Positions 25,639 through 35,212 are shown, counted from the stretch's first letter. The stretch is 64,000 bases of DNA from Alphaproteobacteria bacterium (GCA_019137195.1 JAGVSR010000127.1:1-64000), one strand, 5' to 3'. Numbers and translations are program-made. The notes: a model not told the origin generated them from the letters alone.

Positions 25639-26724
25639 TCAGGGCTGGCCAGCAGGCGCGGCGCCAACCGGCGCGGCACTGGCCTGCTGCTGCTTGGGCA
25701 GGAGACCCGCGAGCGTATCGGCGGCGGCGCCAGCCGCGGCATCTGCGGTCTGGCCCCAGGCGCCGTCGAGCATGCCTTGCGGGATCTCGTTCTTCTGCGT
25801 CACCCGCTTGTAGAACTTGCCCTTCGGATCGGTCAGCTCCCAGTCGATCTGGATCGGCTGCTTGCCGTCCTTGGCTGCGCCGACGGCCACTTTGCCCTGC
25901 ACCTTGTAGGTCTGGCCGGTGGCCTTGTCCGTAAGTGCGACGCCCTTGGCGGTAAGAGCCTTCTGCATAGCGTTGGTCAGGGCGACGCTGCCGTCGCCGG
26001 GGGCACCGGTTACGCTGCTGACCATGACGTTGACACCTTCAGGCTTGCCGATGCTGCCGGTCGTCTGCGCCGTAGCGGCTGGAGCAGCCGGTGCAGCCGT
26101 GACCGCCTGACGCGGCGCCGCTGCTGGCGCAGCAGCCGGGGCCGCACTTGCGACCGGAACGCCAGCCACAGCCGGCGCACCGCCCGTTGTCGAAAGCCAG
26201 GTCGCGACCGAGGCGGACGCCTTCTTCGAGATCGAGTCGACGAGCTGCGGAGTCACGGCGACCCAGGGGTCCTTCCCTTGGCCGCTGGCCACGGTCTCCT
26301 CGCCGGAAATGCGATGCACCTGCTTGCCGGCGTTGTCGGTCACGTCCCAGATGTAGGAGACCTTGGTCTTGGCCTTCTCGTTGGCAGAGACCAGGTAGCC
26401 GCGCAGGGTATATTCGGCCTTGTCAGTCGGGGCCTTCGCCACCGTGATCCGGCTAGCCTCTAGTGTCGAGGTGAGCTGCGACTGGAACATCTTGCTGACG
26501 CTGTCGGGCGGTCCAAGCAGCGGTGCGACGGCGATCTTCGCGGCCTTGCCGGAGACAGCCGGATCGGCCGCGTTGGCAACGGCCGGCGTCGGCTCAGCAG
26601 CAGAGCCGAATAAATTGTTGCTGGACTCGCAGCCGGCGAGCGACATGCTCGTGACGGCGGCAATGACTGCAAGCGCTAAAGGCTTCACAAAGCTTCTCGC
26701 CGCAGCAGCTTCAATGGTCGTCAC
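25639..26724 (-). CDS. putative outer-membrane lipoprotein, 361 aa
   Basis: A signal peptide with lipobox LAGC ([18 protein letters not shown]) is followed by a low-complexity segment. Two related-looking domains of about 120 residues follow ([13 protein letters not shown] ... [20 protein letters not shown] and [27 protein letters not shown] ... [18 protein letters not shown]). They are joined by an Ala/Pro-rich linker. The paired [15 protein letters not shown] blocks suggest an internal duplication. The start is GTG at 26724, with GGGGGGA eight bases upstream; the longer ATG-like frames lack this. The family is not one I can name. Attachment to the outer membrane is inferred because no Asp follows the cysteine. 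Confidence 0.82.
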   Translation of the reverse strand: MTTIEAAAARSFVKPLALAVIAAVTSMSLAGCESSNNLFGSAAEPTPAVANAADPAVSGKAAKIAVAPLLGPPDSVSKMFQSQLTSTLEASRITVAKAPTDKAEYTLRGYLVSANEKAKTKVSYIWDVTDNAGKQVHRISGEETVASGQGKDPWVAVTPQLVDSISKKASASVATWLSTTGGAPAVAGVPVASAAPAAAPAAAPRQAVTAAPAAPAATAQTTGSIGKPEGVNVMVSSVTGAPGDGSVALTNAMQKALTAKGVALTDKATGQTYKVQGKVAVGAAKDGKQPIQIDWELTDPKGKFYKRVTQKNEIPQGMLDGAWGQTADAAAGAAADTLAGLLPKQQQASAAPVGAAPAGQP

Positions 26725-26804
26725 GATGACGTCCCCCCTTGAATGACCCGCTGTTCTCCGGCGGCCGACGTACAAACCCTGCGGCCTCGTCTCCTCGTCT
26801 ACCG

Positions 26805-26833
26805 GTACCCACTGGTTGAATCCTGTACCCACT
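26805..26833 (-). promoter_or_regulatory. direct repeat GTACCCACT spaced by 20 bp upstream of the lipoprotein gene
   Basis: GTACCCACT occurs at 26805-26813 and again at 26825-26833, exactly two helical turns apart, 81-109 bases before the GTG start. This spacing suits a protein binding on one DNA face. No known regulator site is recognised. Confidence 0.4.
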
Positions 26834-26925
26834 CGACCGGTTAGCGTCCAGACCGAACCGGCGGGATTCCTTTGCTGTGGCTAATTCTGTGGACCGCGAC
26901 CGCTAACCTACTGTGGATTTTGCAG

Positions 26926-27699
26926 TTAAGTCACAACAATGGCGGAGATTTGGCGCCCGTAATCGGGCTCCCTGCGGTGCGTGGCGCGGCGATAGCTGAA
27001 GAAAAGCGATTCGTTCCGGTAGGTGCAGTGGGGGAGGACGTCGACCGCAGAGAGCCCCAGCTGGCTAAGCTTGCCGTGAACGTAGCCCGGCAGATTGAAA
27101 TGCAGCTTGGCGCCGGACGTCCGTCTCGAAAAAAAGCGCGCGTTGTCAGAGGCTTCAGCCAGGAAATCGGCCTCGAGCTCAGGCCCGACCTCGTACGCCT
27201 CCTGACTGATCGTCGGGCCGATGGCCGCTCGGATGGCCCCTCTCTTCGCTCCAAGTGCGACCATCGCCTCGACCGTGGCCTCGACCACGCCGGCGCGGGC
27301 GCCCTTCCAGCCGGCATGGGCAACCCCGACGATCTTGGCCGAGGGGTCGGCGAACAGGACCGGTGTGCAGTCGGCCGTCAGGACGCCGATCGCGAGGCCG
27401 CGGGTCCGGGTTACGAGGCCGTCGGCCTCGGGCAGCTCCTCGCGGGGCACCAGCCTTTCGACAGCGACGACGTTGCGTCCGTGTACCTGATAGGCGGTCT
27501 GAACGTCGTCGAGGGGGCTCGACAAATGCTCGGCCACGCGGCGCCGGTTCTCGATCACCGCCACGCGGTCGTCCTTGGAGCCGGCACCACAGTTGAGAGC
27601 CGCGTAGAGCCCGCGCGACGCGCCGCCCTGCCGGGTGAAGAACCCGTGGCGAATGCCTGGGCTCATGGTGAGGCAGTCGGCTTCGAAGGGGTTGAGCAT
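26926..27699 (-). CDS. pgeF: laccase-domain protein YfiH/PgeF (peptidoglycan editing factor)
   Basis: 257 residues with zinc/copper-binding ligands of the family: QVHGRNV, ADGLVT, TADCTPVLFAD, GVAHAGWKGARAGV and CTYRNESLFFSYRR. YfiH proteins were first called polyphenol oxidases. Later work shows purine nucleoside phosphorylase/adenosine deaminase activity, and that PgeF prevents misincorporation of serine into the peptidoglycan stem. The start is MLNPFEADCL. Directly upstream, with only four bases between, begins an array of eleven 7-bp repeats, and there is no normal ribosome-binding site. The gene follows the NDUFAF7-like methyltransferase gene, a common alphaproteobacterial pair. Confidence 0.92.
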   Translation of the reverse strand: MLNPFEADCLTMSPGIRHGFFTRQGGASRGLYAALNCGAGSKDDRVAVIENRRRVAEHLSSPLDDVQTAYQVHGRNVVAVERLVPREELPEADGLVTRTRGLAIGVLTADCTPVLFADPSAKIVGVAHAGWKGARAGVVEATVEAMVALGAKRGAIRAAIGPTISQEAYEVGPELEADFLAEASDNARFFSRRTSGAKLHFNLPGYVHGKLSQLGLSAVDVLPHCTYRNESLFFSYRRATHRREPDYGRQISAIVVT

Positions 27700-27702
27700 G
27701 AT

Positions 27703-27779
27703 GGTGAGTGGTGAGTGGTGAGTGGTGAGTGGTGAGTGGTGAGTGGTGAGTGGTGAGTGGTGAGTGGTGAGTGGTGAGT
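27703..27779. repeat. eleven perfect tandem copies of a 7-bp unit (GGTGAGT)
   Basis: Units begin every seven bases from 27703 to 27773 without a single mismatch. On the coding (minus) strand the unit is ACTCACC and the array ends four bases before the pgeF ATG. Because 7 is not a multiple of 3, a change of one copy would shift any reading frame passing through it. All frames I looked at through the array are open. Confidence 0.97.
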
Positions 27780-27862
27780 GTGCGGTTCGACAACAGGCCG
27801 TCAAGTGGCGAATTCCAGATCGGCGGTGCGGACAGCGCCTCTCGCCGCTCGTCACGCGCGGC

Positions 27863-28957
27863 TCACACCCCGAACCCCGGCAACGGAGGTAGCCCGCGTG
27901 AGCGCAGCCCGATGGCCTTGAATCGTGACCCCATACCGTTCGGCGCCATCAGGCGGGCGACCCCGGCCTCGATCGCGGCCGCCCTGGCAGGATTGGCACT
28001 CATCAGCCGCGAGGCGCGCTCCATGATGCCGAGACGACCTAGAAGCTCAGCCTGGATCAGTGGGCCATCGATGGCCAGACCGAGGTCGCCGGCGATCGTT
28101 GCGATCTGCTGGAAGTCGACCTGAGTAGTGAGGTCCACCTCTCCTGGCGCTTCGAACGGCGAGCAGTACGCGTGCCGGCTGACGCCCTGCAACGTGTCGC
28201 CGAATGCGGTCGTCTCGTGGCCGTAGTCGATGGCGAGGATCGCGAGCGGTCCGCCACCCGTCCGCGCCACGAGAGCCTCGAGCATGTCCCGGGCGCCGGT
28301 CGCGATCTCGAGCACGTCCCCGTCGTGGACCGTCGCGGGCCGATGCGCGAGCGGCGGCTCCGCGCATTCGGGGCCGGTGACGAACGTGAAGCGCTCCGCC
28401 GCATCGAGCCCGACCTGACGCACGTGCCAGCGCCCGTTGCGGCCGACAACCTGCGTGACGGGAAGTGCATCGAGCAACTCGTTGGCAAGCACGATCGTCG
28501 GGCCTTTAGGGAGCGCCGCAGGCGAGGCGTGCCAGCGAACCCGCGGCAGGGCTGCGAGCAGGCGTCGCTGCTCTGCCATCATCGGCTCGCTGGTGTCGAC
28601 GAGGTGAACCCAGAGCGCGTCGGCGAAACCCGGAACCCGGCGGCCGGCGCGCAAGGCATCGCTCATGAGCGTCCCGCGGCCGGGTCCGATCTCGACGAGA
28701 TTGATCGCACCCGGGGCGCCCATTGCCCGCCAGACGACCGCGCTCCAAAGGCCCAGGAGCTCCCCGAACACCTGGCTGATCTCCGGTGCCGTGATGAAAT
28801 CGCCCGCGGCCCCGATCGGCCGTTGCCGCGTGTAGTAGCCATGCTCGGAATCGGTGAGGCAGGCCGCCATGTAGCTCGACACCGCGATCGGCCCGTCGCG
28901 GCGCATCGTGTCCTTCAGCTTGCGGGCAAGAAGCGTATCGGTGGTGTCGGCGATCAT
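27863..28957 (-). CDS. class I SAM methyltransferase, NDUFAF7/MidA (DUF185) family
   Basis: 364 residues with the DUF185 hallmarks: SSYMAACLTDSEHGYY, GAAGDFITAPEISQVFGELLGLW, LVEIGPGRGTLM (SAM loop), LANELLDALPVTQV and IDYGHE. The mitochondrial homologue NDUFAF7 methylates an arginine of complex I subunit NDUFS2 during assembly. The bacterial protein probably modifies the matching NuoD arginine or a related target. In many relatives lgt lies directly upstream; here it does not. It probably shares a transcript with pgeF downstream. Confidence 0.92.
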   Translation of the reverse strand: MIADTTDTLLARKLKDTMRRDGPIAVSSYMAACLTDSEHGYYTRQRPIGAAGDFITAPEISQVFGELLGLWSAVVWRAMGAPGAINLVEIGPGRGTLMSDALRAGRRVPGFADALWVHLVDTSEPMMAEQRRLLAALPRVRWHASPAALPKGPTIVLANELLDALPVTQVVGRNGRWHVRQVGLDAAERFTFVTGPECAEPPLAHRPATVHDGDVLEIATGARDMLEALVARTGGGPLAILAIDYGHETTAFGDTLQGVSRHAYCSPFEAPGEVDLTTQVDFQQIATIAGDLGLAIDGPLIQAELLGRLGIMERASRLMSANPARAAAIEAGVARLMAPNGMGSRFKAIGLRSRGLPPLPGFGV

Positions 28958-29088
28958 CGTCAGGGCGGGCTCCTCCGCGCCACCCCATAGCGCAGCTGCG
29001 CAGGCCGGGTCGAGATGCTGGTCCCGCGGATCATGTGTCTCCGGCTCGTCTGGCAGTCCAGAGACTTGTGATCCCAGGAGCTAGCCGA

Positions 29089-29676
29089 TCAGATCCGGAC
29101 GGCAGCGTGACGCCTCAAGCGCAGAGCAAATCCCGACATCAGCACGCCGTAGACGATGGCGAACGCGCCGATGGCCAGCGCGAGCCCGAGAGCGCCGGCG
29201 CCCGGCATGGCCACGATCAGAAGCCCGAACAAAACCGAAACGGCGCCGCTGGCGATCAGCCACCATTCACCCTCGATCTCCTGGCGGAGGCGCCAGGCAC
29301 CGGCAATCTGCAGCGTGCCGGCAACGATCGACCAGGCTGCGATGAACATCAGGAGCGCAAACCCGGTGATGCCGGGCATGACGAGCGTCAGCACGCCGAT
29401 GCCAACACCGAGCAGACCGACGACGGCCAGCCACCACCGGGGTGCCGGCTCACCACCTCGGACGGCAGCGGCGATGGCGAACACGCCGTCGACGAGCGCA
29501 AAGGCGCCGTACATTAGAACCAGAGTCAGGAGTGTCAGACCCGGCCACGCGAACGTCAGGACGCCAAACAGGATCGCGGCGATCCCGCGCAGAAGTATGA
29601 GGCCCCAGTTCCTGGCGAGCCCGTCGAGCATGGGCCGCATGAGCACCGACCCTGGAGGGTAAGACCGGGTGGCCAT
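29089..29676 (-). CDS. HdeD family (DUF308) membrane protein
   Basis: 195 residues with six predicted transmembrane helices arranged as a repeat of two-helix units (ILFGVLTFAWPGLTLLTLVLMYGAFALVDG, then LLGVGIGVLTLVMPGITG, then VLFGLLIVAMPGAGALGL). This is the HdeD pattern. HdeD contributes to acid resistance in Escherichia coli; in other bacteria its role is unknown. AGGGAGT lies about nine bases before the ATG. No other acid-stress gene is nearby. Confidence 0.88.
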   Translation of the reverse strand: MATRSYPPGSVLMRPMLDGLARNWGLILLRGIAAILFGVLTFAWPGLTLLTLVLMYGAFALVDGVFAIAAAVRGGEPAPRWWLAVVGLLGVGIGVLTLVMPGITGFALLMFIAAWSIVAGTLQIAGAWRLRQEIEGEWWLIASGAVSVLFGLLIVAMPGAGALGLALAIGAFAIVYGVLMSGFALRLRRHAAVRI

Positions 29677-29841
29677 GGCTGAATACTCCCTGATGCGGTG
29701 CCAAGTCGCTCAGAAACGACTGCGGTCGGCCAGTGTTGCCGGGCGACACATGAAGGAACAGGGGCAATCTAGGCTCGCACCCCTTTCGGCGCAATAGCCG
29801 CGCCGACCGCGAACGGGTGACCGGTGAGCCCACCCGCAGGA

Positions 29842-30738
29842 TCAGACAGCGGCCGAGCCTGTCAGGCGCGACACGCAAGCGGCAACACCGTCCCGCCAGT
29901 GCGGCAGGCGAAGTCCGAACTCTCGCTCGAGCCTTGTGCAGTCGAGCTCGGCGTGGTGCGGACGAGGTACGGCTGTCGGGTAGTCGGCGGCGGTGATGGG
30001 AACAACCTCGGCGACACGAGGCGCAAGATCGGGCGTCAGGCGAAGGGCCTCGCACGCTATCTCGTACCAGCTCGCACGGCCGCTGCCGGCCGCATGAAAG
30101 ACACCCCAGCGACTGCCGCCCTCTCCGGCCACAGTGATTGTGGAGGCAATGGCGAGGATGACATCCGCGAGGTGCGGCGCGTAGGTCGGACTGCCGTAGC
30201 GGTCGGCGACCATGCCGAGGGGCTTGCCGGCCCGCGCGTCGGCGAGGAGAGTCGTGACGAAATTCCTTCCGAACGGGCTATAGACCCAGGCCGTGCGCAG
30301 GATGACGTGCCGCCGACTTGCCCCAGCGACGGCCGCTTCGCCCGCGAGCTTCGAGCGCCCGTAAGCCGTCGTCGGCCGCGTCGCGTCGGTCTCGACATAG
30401 GGAGCCGGCGAGGTATCGCCGAACACGTAATCGGTCGAGAGCTGGATGATCGGCACGCCGCGCTTCGCCGCCGACACCGCGAGCAGGCGGGCGCCTTCCT
30501 CGTTCAAGGCCATGGCGCGCGCGGGCTCGGTCTCCGCCCTGTCGACGTCAGTATAGGCAGCGGTGTTGATGACCACGTCCGGTCTCACGTCGGCCATGGC
30601 ACGCTCGATCGACTTCACGGTGCAAATGTCGAGGGCAGGGCGCCCAACGGCGCACGCCTCGACATCGGCACGCCGCGGGGCCGCTTCGATGAGAGCCTGG
30701 GCGATCTGGCCTTGCCAGCCGGCGATCAGGAGGCGCAT
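29842..30738 (-). CDS. rfbD: dTDP-4-dehydrorhamnose reductase
   Basis: 298-residue extended short-chain dehydrogenase. The nucleotide-binding start is LLIAGWQGQIAQAL, where the family normally has GxxGQLG. It also has VINTAAYTDVDRAE, the STDYVF catalytic segment, and YGRSKLAGE with the active-site Tyr and Lys. It reduces dTDP-4-keto-L-rhamnose to dTDP-L-rhamnose for cell-surface polysaccharide. The other genes of the pathway (rfbA, rfbB, rfbC) are not adjacent, so this copy is isolated. Family assignment is firm; substrate could be another dTDP-4-keto sugar. Confidence 0.88.
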   Translation of the reverse strand: MRLLIAGWQGQIAQALIEAAPRRADVEACAVGRPALDICTVKSIERAMADVRPDVVINTAAYTDVDRAETEPARAMALNEEGARLLAVSAAKRGVPIIQLSTDYVFGDTSPAPYVETDATRPTTAYGRSKLAGEAAVAGASRRHVILRTAWVYSPFGRNFVTTLLADARAGKPLGMVADRYGSPTYAPHLADVILAIASTITVAGEGGSRWGVFHAAGSGRASWYEIACEALRLTPDLAPRVAEVVPITAADYPTAVPRPHHAELDCTRLEREFGLRLPHWRDGVAACVSRLTGSAAV

Positions 30739-30905
30739 GAGGGGCTCGCTCGGAAACTGCGAACATCGGCGCCAAGCTTAACATCAATTCTCTCGCCCCG
30801 GCGACTGGGCCATGCATTCGATCGAGATGACCCATTGGTGAGCCATCTCAACCGAGCACCCGGAACCTCTGAGGTTTCGAGCCCCGATCCCGCCTTGGCA
30901 ATCCG

Positions 30906-32183
30906 TCAGGAGCGCTCGCGCGCGACGGCCCGCCAGCCGATGTCGCGGCGACAGAAGCCGCCGGGCCAGTCGATCTTGGCGATGGCTGCGTAGGCGCGGG
31001 CCTGGGCTTCGGCGACTGTCCTGCCGAGGGCGGTGACGTTCAACACGCGCCCGCCGTCGGCGAGAATTCGATCACCGTCCCGCCTCGTTCCAGCATGGAA
31101 GATCTGCACGCCTTCGACGTCCGCGGCCCCGGCAAGGCCCTTGATCTCGGTCCCCTTCTCGGGCGTGCCGGGGTAGCCTCTGGCTGCCATGACGACGGTC
31201 AACGCCGCGTCGTCGCGCCAACGGAGGTCGAGCTTGTCCAAGACTCCGTCGGCGGTAGCCAACATGGCCGTGACGAGATCCGACTTCAGCCGCAGCATGA
31301 GCACCTGCGTCTCGGGATCGCCGAATCGCGCGTTGTACTCGATGAGCTTCGGGCCATCGGCCGTTATCATGAGACCGGCGAACAGCACACCCTTGAACGG
31401 TGTGCCGCGCGCCTGCATAGCGGCCACCGTCGGACGGATGATCTCGTCCATCGTGCGCGCCGTCATTGCGGGCGTCATGATAGGCGCGGGCGAGTAGGCG
31501 CCCATGCCGCCGGTGTTGGGGCCTGTATCGCCGTCGCCGACGCGCTTGTGGTCCTGCGCCGAAGCCAGCGCGAGCGCGTGCGTCCCGTCGCAGAGGGCGA
31601 AGAAGCTCGCCTCCTCGCCGGTCATGAACTCCTCGATCACGACCTCGGCCCCAGCCGCGCCGAACGCACCAGCGAAGCAGGCATCGATGGCAGCTTCGGC
31701 CTCCTCCCTGGCCTCGGCGATGACGACGCCCTTCCCGGCGGCGAGCCCGTCGGCCTTGACGACGATCGGAAGCTTCTGCCGCGCCAGATGAGCCTTGGCG
31801 GCAACGGCATCCTTGAACCGTCCGTAGGCCGCAGTCGGGATGCCTGCCTCGCGGCAGAGGTCCTTCGTGAAGCCCTTCGAGCCTTCGAGCTGCGCGGCAG
31901 CTTTGGACGGGCCGAAGTGCTTGATGCCGGCATTCGCGAGATCGTCGGCGAGGCCGGCGACCAGCGGCGCCTCGGGGCCGATGACGACGAAGCCGATGTC
32001 GTGCTCGCGGCAGAAGCGGATGACCGCCCCGTGGTCGGCGGCCGAGAGCGGTACGCAGGTGGCCACGTCCGCGATGCCGGCGTTGCCGGGTGCGCAATAG
32101 AGCTTCGTCGTGAGAGGGCTCTGAGCAAGCGCCCAGCCGAGCGCGTGCTCGCGTCCGCCGGAGCCGATGAGAAGAATGTTCAT
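30906..32183 (-). CDS. purD: phosphoribosylamine-glycine ligase (GAR synthetase)
   Basis: 425 residues, full length. The N-terminus [17 protein letters not shown] is diagnostic, followed by [10 protein letters not shown], the ATP-grasp domain ([33 protein letters not shown]) and [10 protein letters not shown]. It joins glycine to phosphoribosylamine in the second step of purine synthesis. The upstream part of the open frame is ignored because the family starts at this Met. It is divergent from the HAD-family gene with 74 bases between. Confidence 0.96.
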   Translation of the reverse strand: MNILLIGSGGREHALGWALAQSPLTTKLYCAPGNAGIADVATCVPLSAADHGAVIRFCREHDIGFVVIGPEAPLVAGLADDLANAGIKHFGPSKAAAQLEGSKGFTKDLCREAGIPTAAYGRFKDAVAAKAHLARQKLPIVVKADGLAAGKGVVIAEAREEAEAAIDACFAGAFGAAGAEVVIEEFMTGEEASFFALCDGTHALALASAQDHKRVGDGDTGPNTGGMGAYSPAPIMTPAMTARTMDEIIRPTVAAMQARGTPFKGVLFAGLMITADGPKLIEYNARFGDPETQVLMLRLKSDLVTAMLATADGVLDKLDLRWRDDAALTVVMAARGYPGTPEKGTEIKGLAGAADVEGVQIFHAGTRRDGDRILADGGRVLNVTALGRTVAEAQARAYAAIAKIDWPGGFCRRDIGWRAVARERS

Positions 32184-32257
32184 GAGGCTCAAGTGCCTCG
32201 CGCCGCGCCCGCGGTCAAGCTTGCACTCGCTCCCCTCAACTGATCTAACGTCGCCCC

Positions 32258-33169
32258 ATGAGCCGCATTTTGAAACCTGCACCCGGCGGATCGCTGATCG
32301 TGCCGCCGCCGCCCGGCATCATCACCCGCGCCCGCGACCTCCTCTCACGCTACGACGTTCTCTACTGCGACGTGTGGGGCGTCATGCATGACGGTCACAG
32401 CGCCTTTCCCGAAGCCAACGACGCGCTACGCCGCTTTCGCGAGGGCGGCGGCACTGTCATCCTCGTCTCCAATGCCCCGGTGCCTGCGTTCCGGGTCGAG
32501 CGCATGCTCGACATGCGGGCGGTCGACCGGGCGGCGTGGGACGCGATCGTGTCGTCGGGAGCAATCGCACTCCAGCACCTGGCCGACGCGAGGTGGGAGC
32601 GTGTCTACTACATCGGGCCGCGGGATCGCGACGCCGCGTTTTTCCAGAGCTCGAAGGCAAAGGCAGCGACGCTCGATGACGCGGAGGCAGTCGTCTGCAC
32701 GGGCCTCGAGGACGACCTTAACGAGACGGCAGAGGATTACCGGCCCGTGCTGGAACGCGCGCGCGAGCGGGGACTGCCGTTCGTGTGCGCCAATCCGGAT
32801 CTCGTGGTCGACGTCGGCGGCCGCCACTACGTGTGCGCGGGCGCGCTTGCCGACCTTTACGAGCACATGGGCGGCGAGGTGTTCTGGTGCGGCAAGCCGC
32901 ACGCATCGGCTTACGACACGGCGAAGGCCGAGGCCCGGCGCATCCGCGATGCCGACGTCACGCCCGACCGCGTGCTCGCCATCGGCGACGCCCTCCGGAC
33001 CGACCTTGCGGGCGCCGCGAACGCTGGTCACGACGCGCTGTTCGTGGCATCCGGCATCCATCGGGCCGACGTCATCGAGAACGGTGAGATCCACCCCGAG
33101 CGGCTCGCCGCCCTGTTCGCCCCAGGCACCCCACCGGCCAAGGCGGCCATCGACAAGTTGAGGTGGTAG
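32258..33169 (+). CDS. TIGR01459-type HAD-IIA hydrolase
   Basis: 303 residues. HAD motif I is [11 protein letters not shown], with Trp in place of the usual residue, typical of the alphaproteobacterial TIGR01459 family. Motif II is VSNAP and motif III/IV is [18 protein letters not shown] with GKPHASAYD before it. Related HAD-IIA enzymes dephosphorylate nucleotides or sugar phosphates, but the substrate of this family is not established. The gene is divergent from purD and is followed after 12 bases by a GFA-domain gene. Confidence 0.88.
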   Translation: MSRILKPAPGGSLIVPPPPGIITRARDLLSRYDVLYCDVWGVMHDGHSAFPEANDALRRFREGGGTVILVSNAPVPAFRVERMLDMRAVDRAAWDAIVSSGAIALQHLADARWERVYYIGPRDRDAAFFQSSKAKAATLDDAEAVVCTGLEDDLNETAEDYRPVLERARERGLPFVCANPDLVVDVGGRHYVCAGALADLYEHMGGEVFWCGKPHASAYDTAKAEARRIRDADVTPDRVLAIGDALRTDLAGAANAGHDALFVASGIHRADVIENGEIHPERLAALFAPGTPPAKAAIDKLRW

Positions 33170-33181
33170 GAGCGGCGCCAA

Positions 33182-33583
33182 ATGCTAACCGGGGCCTGCC
33201 ATTGTGGCGAGACGGGCTGGACGTTCGACGGCATGCCGGACTCGGCGACGGCCTGCAACTGCACGCTGTGCCGGCGTTACGGTGTGCTCTGGATCTACGA
33301 TTTCGAGGGCGAGCGCATCCGGATCTCGGGACCGACCCAGGTCTACACGCGCAAGGACCGGGCGCATCCGATGCTCGAGATCCACTTCTGCAAGAGCTGC
33401 GGCTGCGTCGTTGCCTGGCGCGGCATGCAAACCGATGCGACCGCCCGGCGGCGCATCGCCGTCAACCTGAGACTGACCGATCCGGATCCGGTCTCCCACC
33501 TCCCGATCGACCATTTCGACGGCCTCGTCACCTTCGAGGATCTGCCGCGAGACGGGCGCTGCGTCGCCGATCTGTGGTTCTGA
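33182..33583 (+). CDS. GFA/CENP-V-domain zinc protein
   Basis: 133 residues with the zinc-ligand pattern of the glutathione-dependent formaldehyde-activating enzyme (Gfa) fold: GACHCGE, CNCTLCRRYG and CKSCGC. Gfa itself was proposed to speed formaldehyde-glutathione adduct formation, but most members of this broad family are uncharacterised. It starts 12 bases after the HAD-family gene, so the two are probably cotranscribed. No formaldehyde dehydrogenase is nearby. Confidence 0.85.
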   Translation: MLTGACHCGETGWTFDGMPDSATACNCTLCRRYGVLWIYDFEGERIRISGPTQVYTRKDRAHPMLEIHFCKSCGCVVAWRGMQTDATARRRIAVNLRLTDPDPVSHLPIDHFDGLVTFEDLPRDGRCVADLWF

Positions 33584-33722
33584 GTTCCCGAGCCGAAATC
33601 CAGAGCCCGTTCCCTGAGTAACAGCATCGCCCCCGCGCCGGCCGCACTCTCGGTTGCACCGGCCGCGCACCACTGGGGTCCGCCGCCGGCAGAGACGGAC
33701 ATCCAATACGAGGGAAGCGTTT

Positions 33723-33992
33723 ATGCAGGTCAATCGGTCGAGCAAATCCATCCTGGCGGGCGCCCTGATTGCGGCCTTCGCCGGCACGGCAGGTCAGGCT
33801 CAGGCCGGCGAGCGGCTGGACCGGCTCGTCAAGGACGCCAGGGATTTCGCCGAGCTCGGCGTCATCGTCGGCAAAGGTGTAGCGCACAAGGCCGCAAACG
33901 GAGCCCGTGCTGCGCGCGATGTCGCCGCGGCCGCCGGCATGAAGGCGCGCTGCACGCTCAAGAACAAGCCGGACGCCATCATCTGCCCGTAG
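33723..33992 (+). CDS. small secreted protein, 89 aa
   Basis: A signal peptide (MQVNRSSKSILAGALIAAFAG, cleavage near AQA-GE) is followed by about 60 residues of basic and alanine-rich helix, ending ARCTLKNKPDAIICP with two cysteines that could pair. GAGGGAAG before the ATG supports translation. I do not recognise a family. Confidence 0.68.
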   Translation: MQVNRSSKSILAGALIAAFAGTAGQAQAGERLDRLVKDARDFAELGVIVGKGVAHKAANGARAARDVAAAAGMKARCTLKNKPDAIICP

Positions 33993-34154
33993 CCGGACAC
34001 GACGCCCCTGCCGTCTCCCGCGGCAGCGAATGTCGCCACAATCGTCGGCCAGACGGACTCGTCCGGGCACCGCACACGAGGCTCCCGGTCATGGGACACG
34101 ACGATGGAAGCAGCCGAAGTCAAATCCGCCGTCCGGTATGGGACACACAATCGC

Positions 34155-35147
34155 ATGCGGGCGGCGGTCGTCACCGCGTACGGGCCGCCCGAGGTCGTAC
34201 GAATTACCGACGTGCCGATACCCCGGATCGGCGATCATGACGTGCTCGTCCGCGTAGCGGCTACGACGGTATCGGCGGCCGACTGGCGGATACGAGCGCA
34301 CGCGATGCCGCGCGGCTTCGGCCTCCTGTCGCGGCTGGCTCTCGGGATCACGCGCCCACGCCAGCCGGTTCTCGGCACCGAGCTCTCGGGCACGGTGGTC
34401 GCGGTGGGCAGGTCGGTCACGAGGTTCCGCTTGAACGATGCCGTGATCGGCTTCCCCGGCGCCAGACTCGGCGCCCATGCCGAATACCGCGCCATGAGAG
34501 AAACGGGCGCCATCGTACTCAAGCCTGCTGGCCTAGGCTGGCATGAGGCTGCAGCCCTTCCGTTCGGCGGTACGACAGCGCTCCACTTCCTCCGCGACAA
34601 AGGTGCAATCCGGAGCGGCCAGCGCGTGCTCGTCATTGGCGCCTCGGGAGCCGTCGGGTCGGCTGCGGTCCAGCTCGCCCGCCATTTCGGGGCCACCGTA
34701 ACCGCCGTCACGAGCGGGGCCAATATCGACCTCGCGAGACGCATCGGCGCCGAGCACGTGATCGACTACACGGCCGAGGACATCACGCGGCACGGGGCAA
34801 AGTACGACCTCGTTCTCGATGCCGTGGGGGCCGAGACCTTCACCCGCGCAAAGACCGTGCTCGCCCCCGACGGCCGCTTCCTGATGGTCGCCGCGGACCT
34901 GCCGCAGATGCTTGGCGGGCTCGCCTCGCTTCCCTTCCGGCAGAACGCGATCTCCAGCATCGCACCCGAGCGGGCGCACGACCTGGAGTTGCTCGCCGGT
35001 CTTGCCGCACGGGGCGCCTGGCGCCCCGTCATCGATCAGGTCTACCCGCTCGACCGCATTGTCGCCGCACACCGGCGGGTCGAGAGCCGGCGCAAGCGTG
35101 GCAGCGTGGTGGTGGTTCTCGGTCCTGAGGCCGGCGGGCCGGCCTGA
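34155..35147 (+). CDS. zinc-less medium-chain dehydrogenase/reductase (quinone-oxidoreductase-like)
   Basis: 330 residues. The N-terminal catalytic half contains MRAAVVTAYGPPEVV, LGTELSGTVVAVG, GAHAEYRAM and ALPFGGTTALHFL. A Rossmann domain follows with VLVIGASGAVGSAAVQLAR, binding NADP(H). The catalytic zinc ligands of alcohol dehydrogenases are missing, which puts it with quinone/enal reductases such as QOR or PIG3. The Met at 34155 matches the family start; the frame also offers ATG at 34104. Substrate unknown. Confidence 0.85.
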   Translation: MRAAVVTAYGPPEVVRITDVPIPRIGDHDVLVRVAATTVSAADWRIRAHAMPRGFGLLSRLALGITRPRQPVLGTELSGTVVAVGRSVTRFRLNDAVIGFPGARLGAHAEYRAMRETGAIVLKPAGLGWHEAAALPFGGTTALHFLRDKGAIRSGQRVLVIGASGAVGSAAVQLARHFGATVTAVTSGANIDLARRIGAEHVIDYTAEDITRHGAKYDLVLDAVGAETFTRAKTVLAPDGRFLMVAADLPQMLGGLASLPFRQNAISSIAPERAHDLELLAGLAARGAWRPVIDQVYPLDRIVAAHRRVESRRKRGSVVVVLGPEAGGPA

Positions 35148-35183
35148 CGACGCGCCCGCGGCAACGCGCGGGCATCAGACCCT

Positions 35184-35212
35184 TTGACATCCGCGGTCCT
35201 TTTCCCCACATC
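35184..35212 (+). promoter_or_regulatory. weak candidate promoter of grxD
   Basis: TTGACA at 35184-35189 is followed, after 17 bases, by CACATC at 35207-35212. The -35 match is perfect but the -10 match is poor. It lies 62 bases before the grxD start codon. Confidence 0.3.

Noticed and set aside
27703-27779. CRISPR array
   Set aside because: The units are 7 bp, contiguous and without spacers, so this is a simple tandem repeat.
27700-27855. N-terminal extension of PgeF through the 7-bp repeat (SPLTTHH repeats)
   Set aside because: The family begins at or near MLNPF and the extension is only the translated repeat; kept as a finding about the leader rather than as coding sequence.
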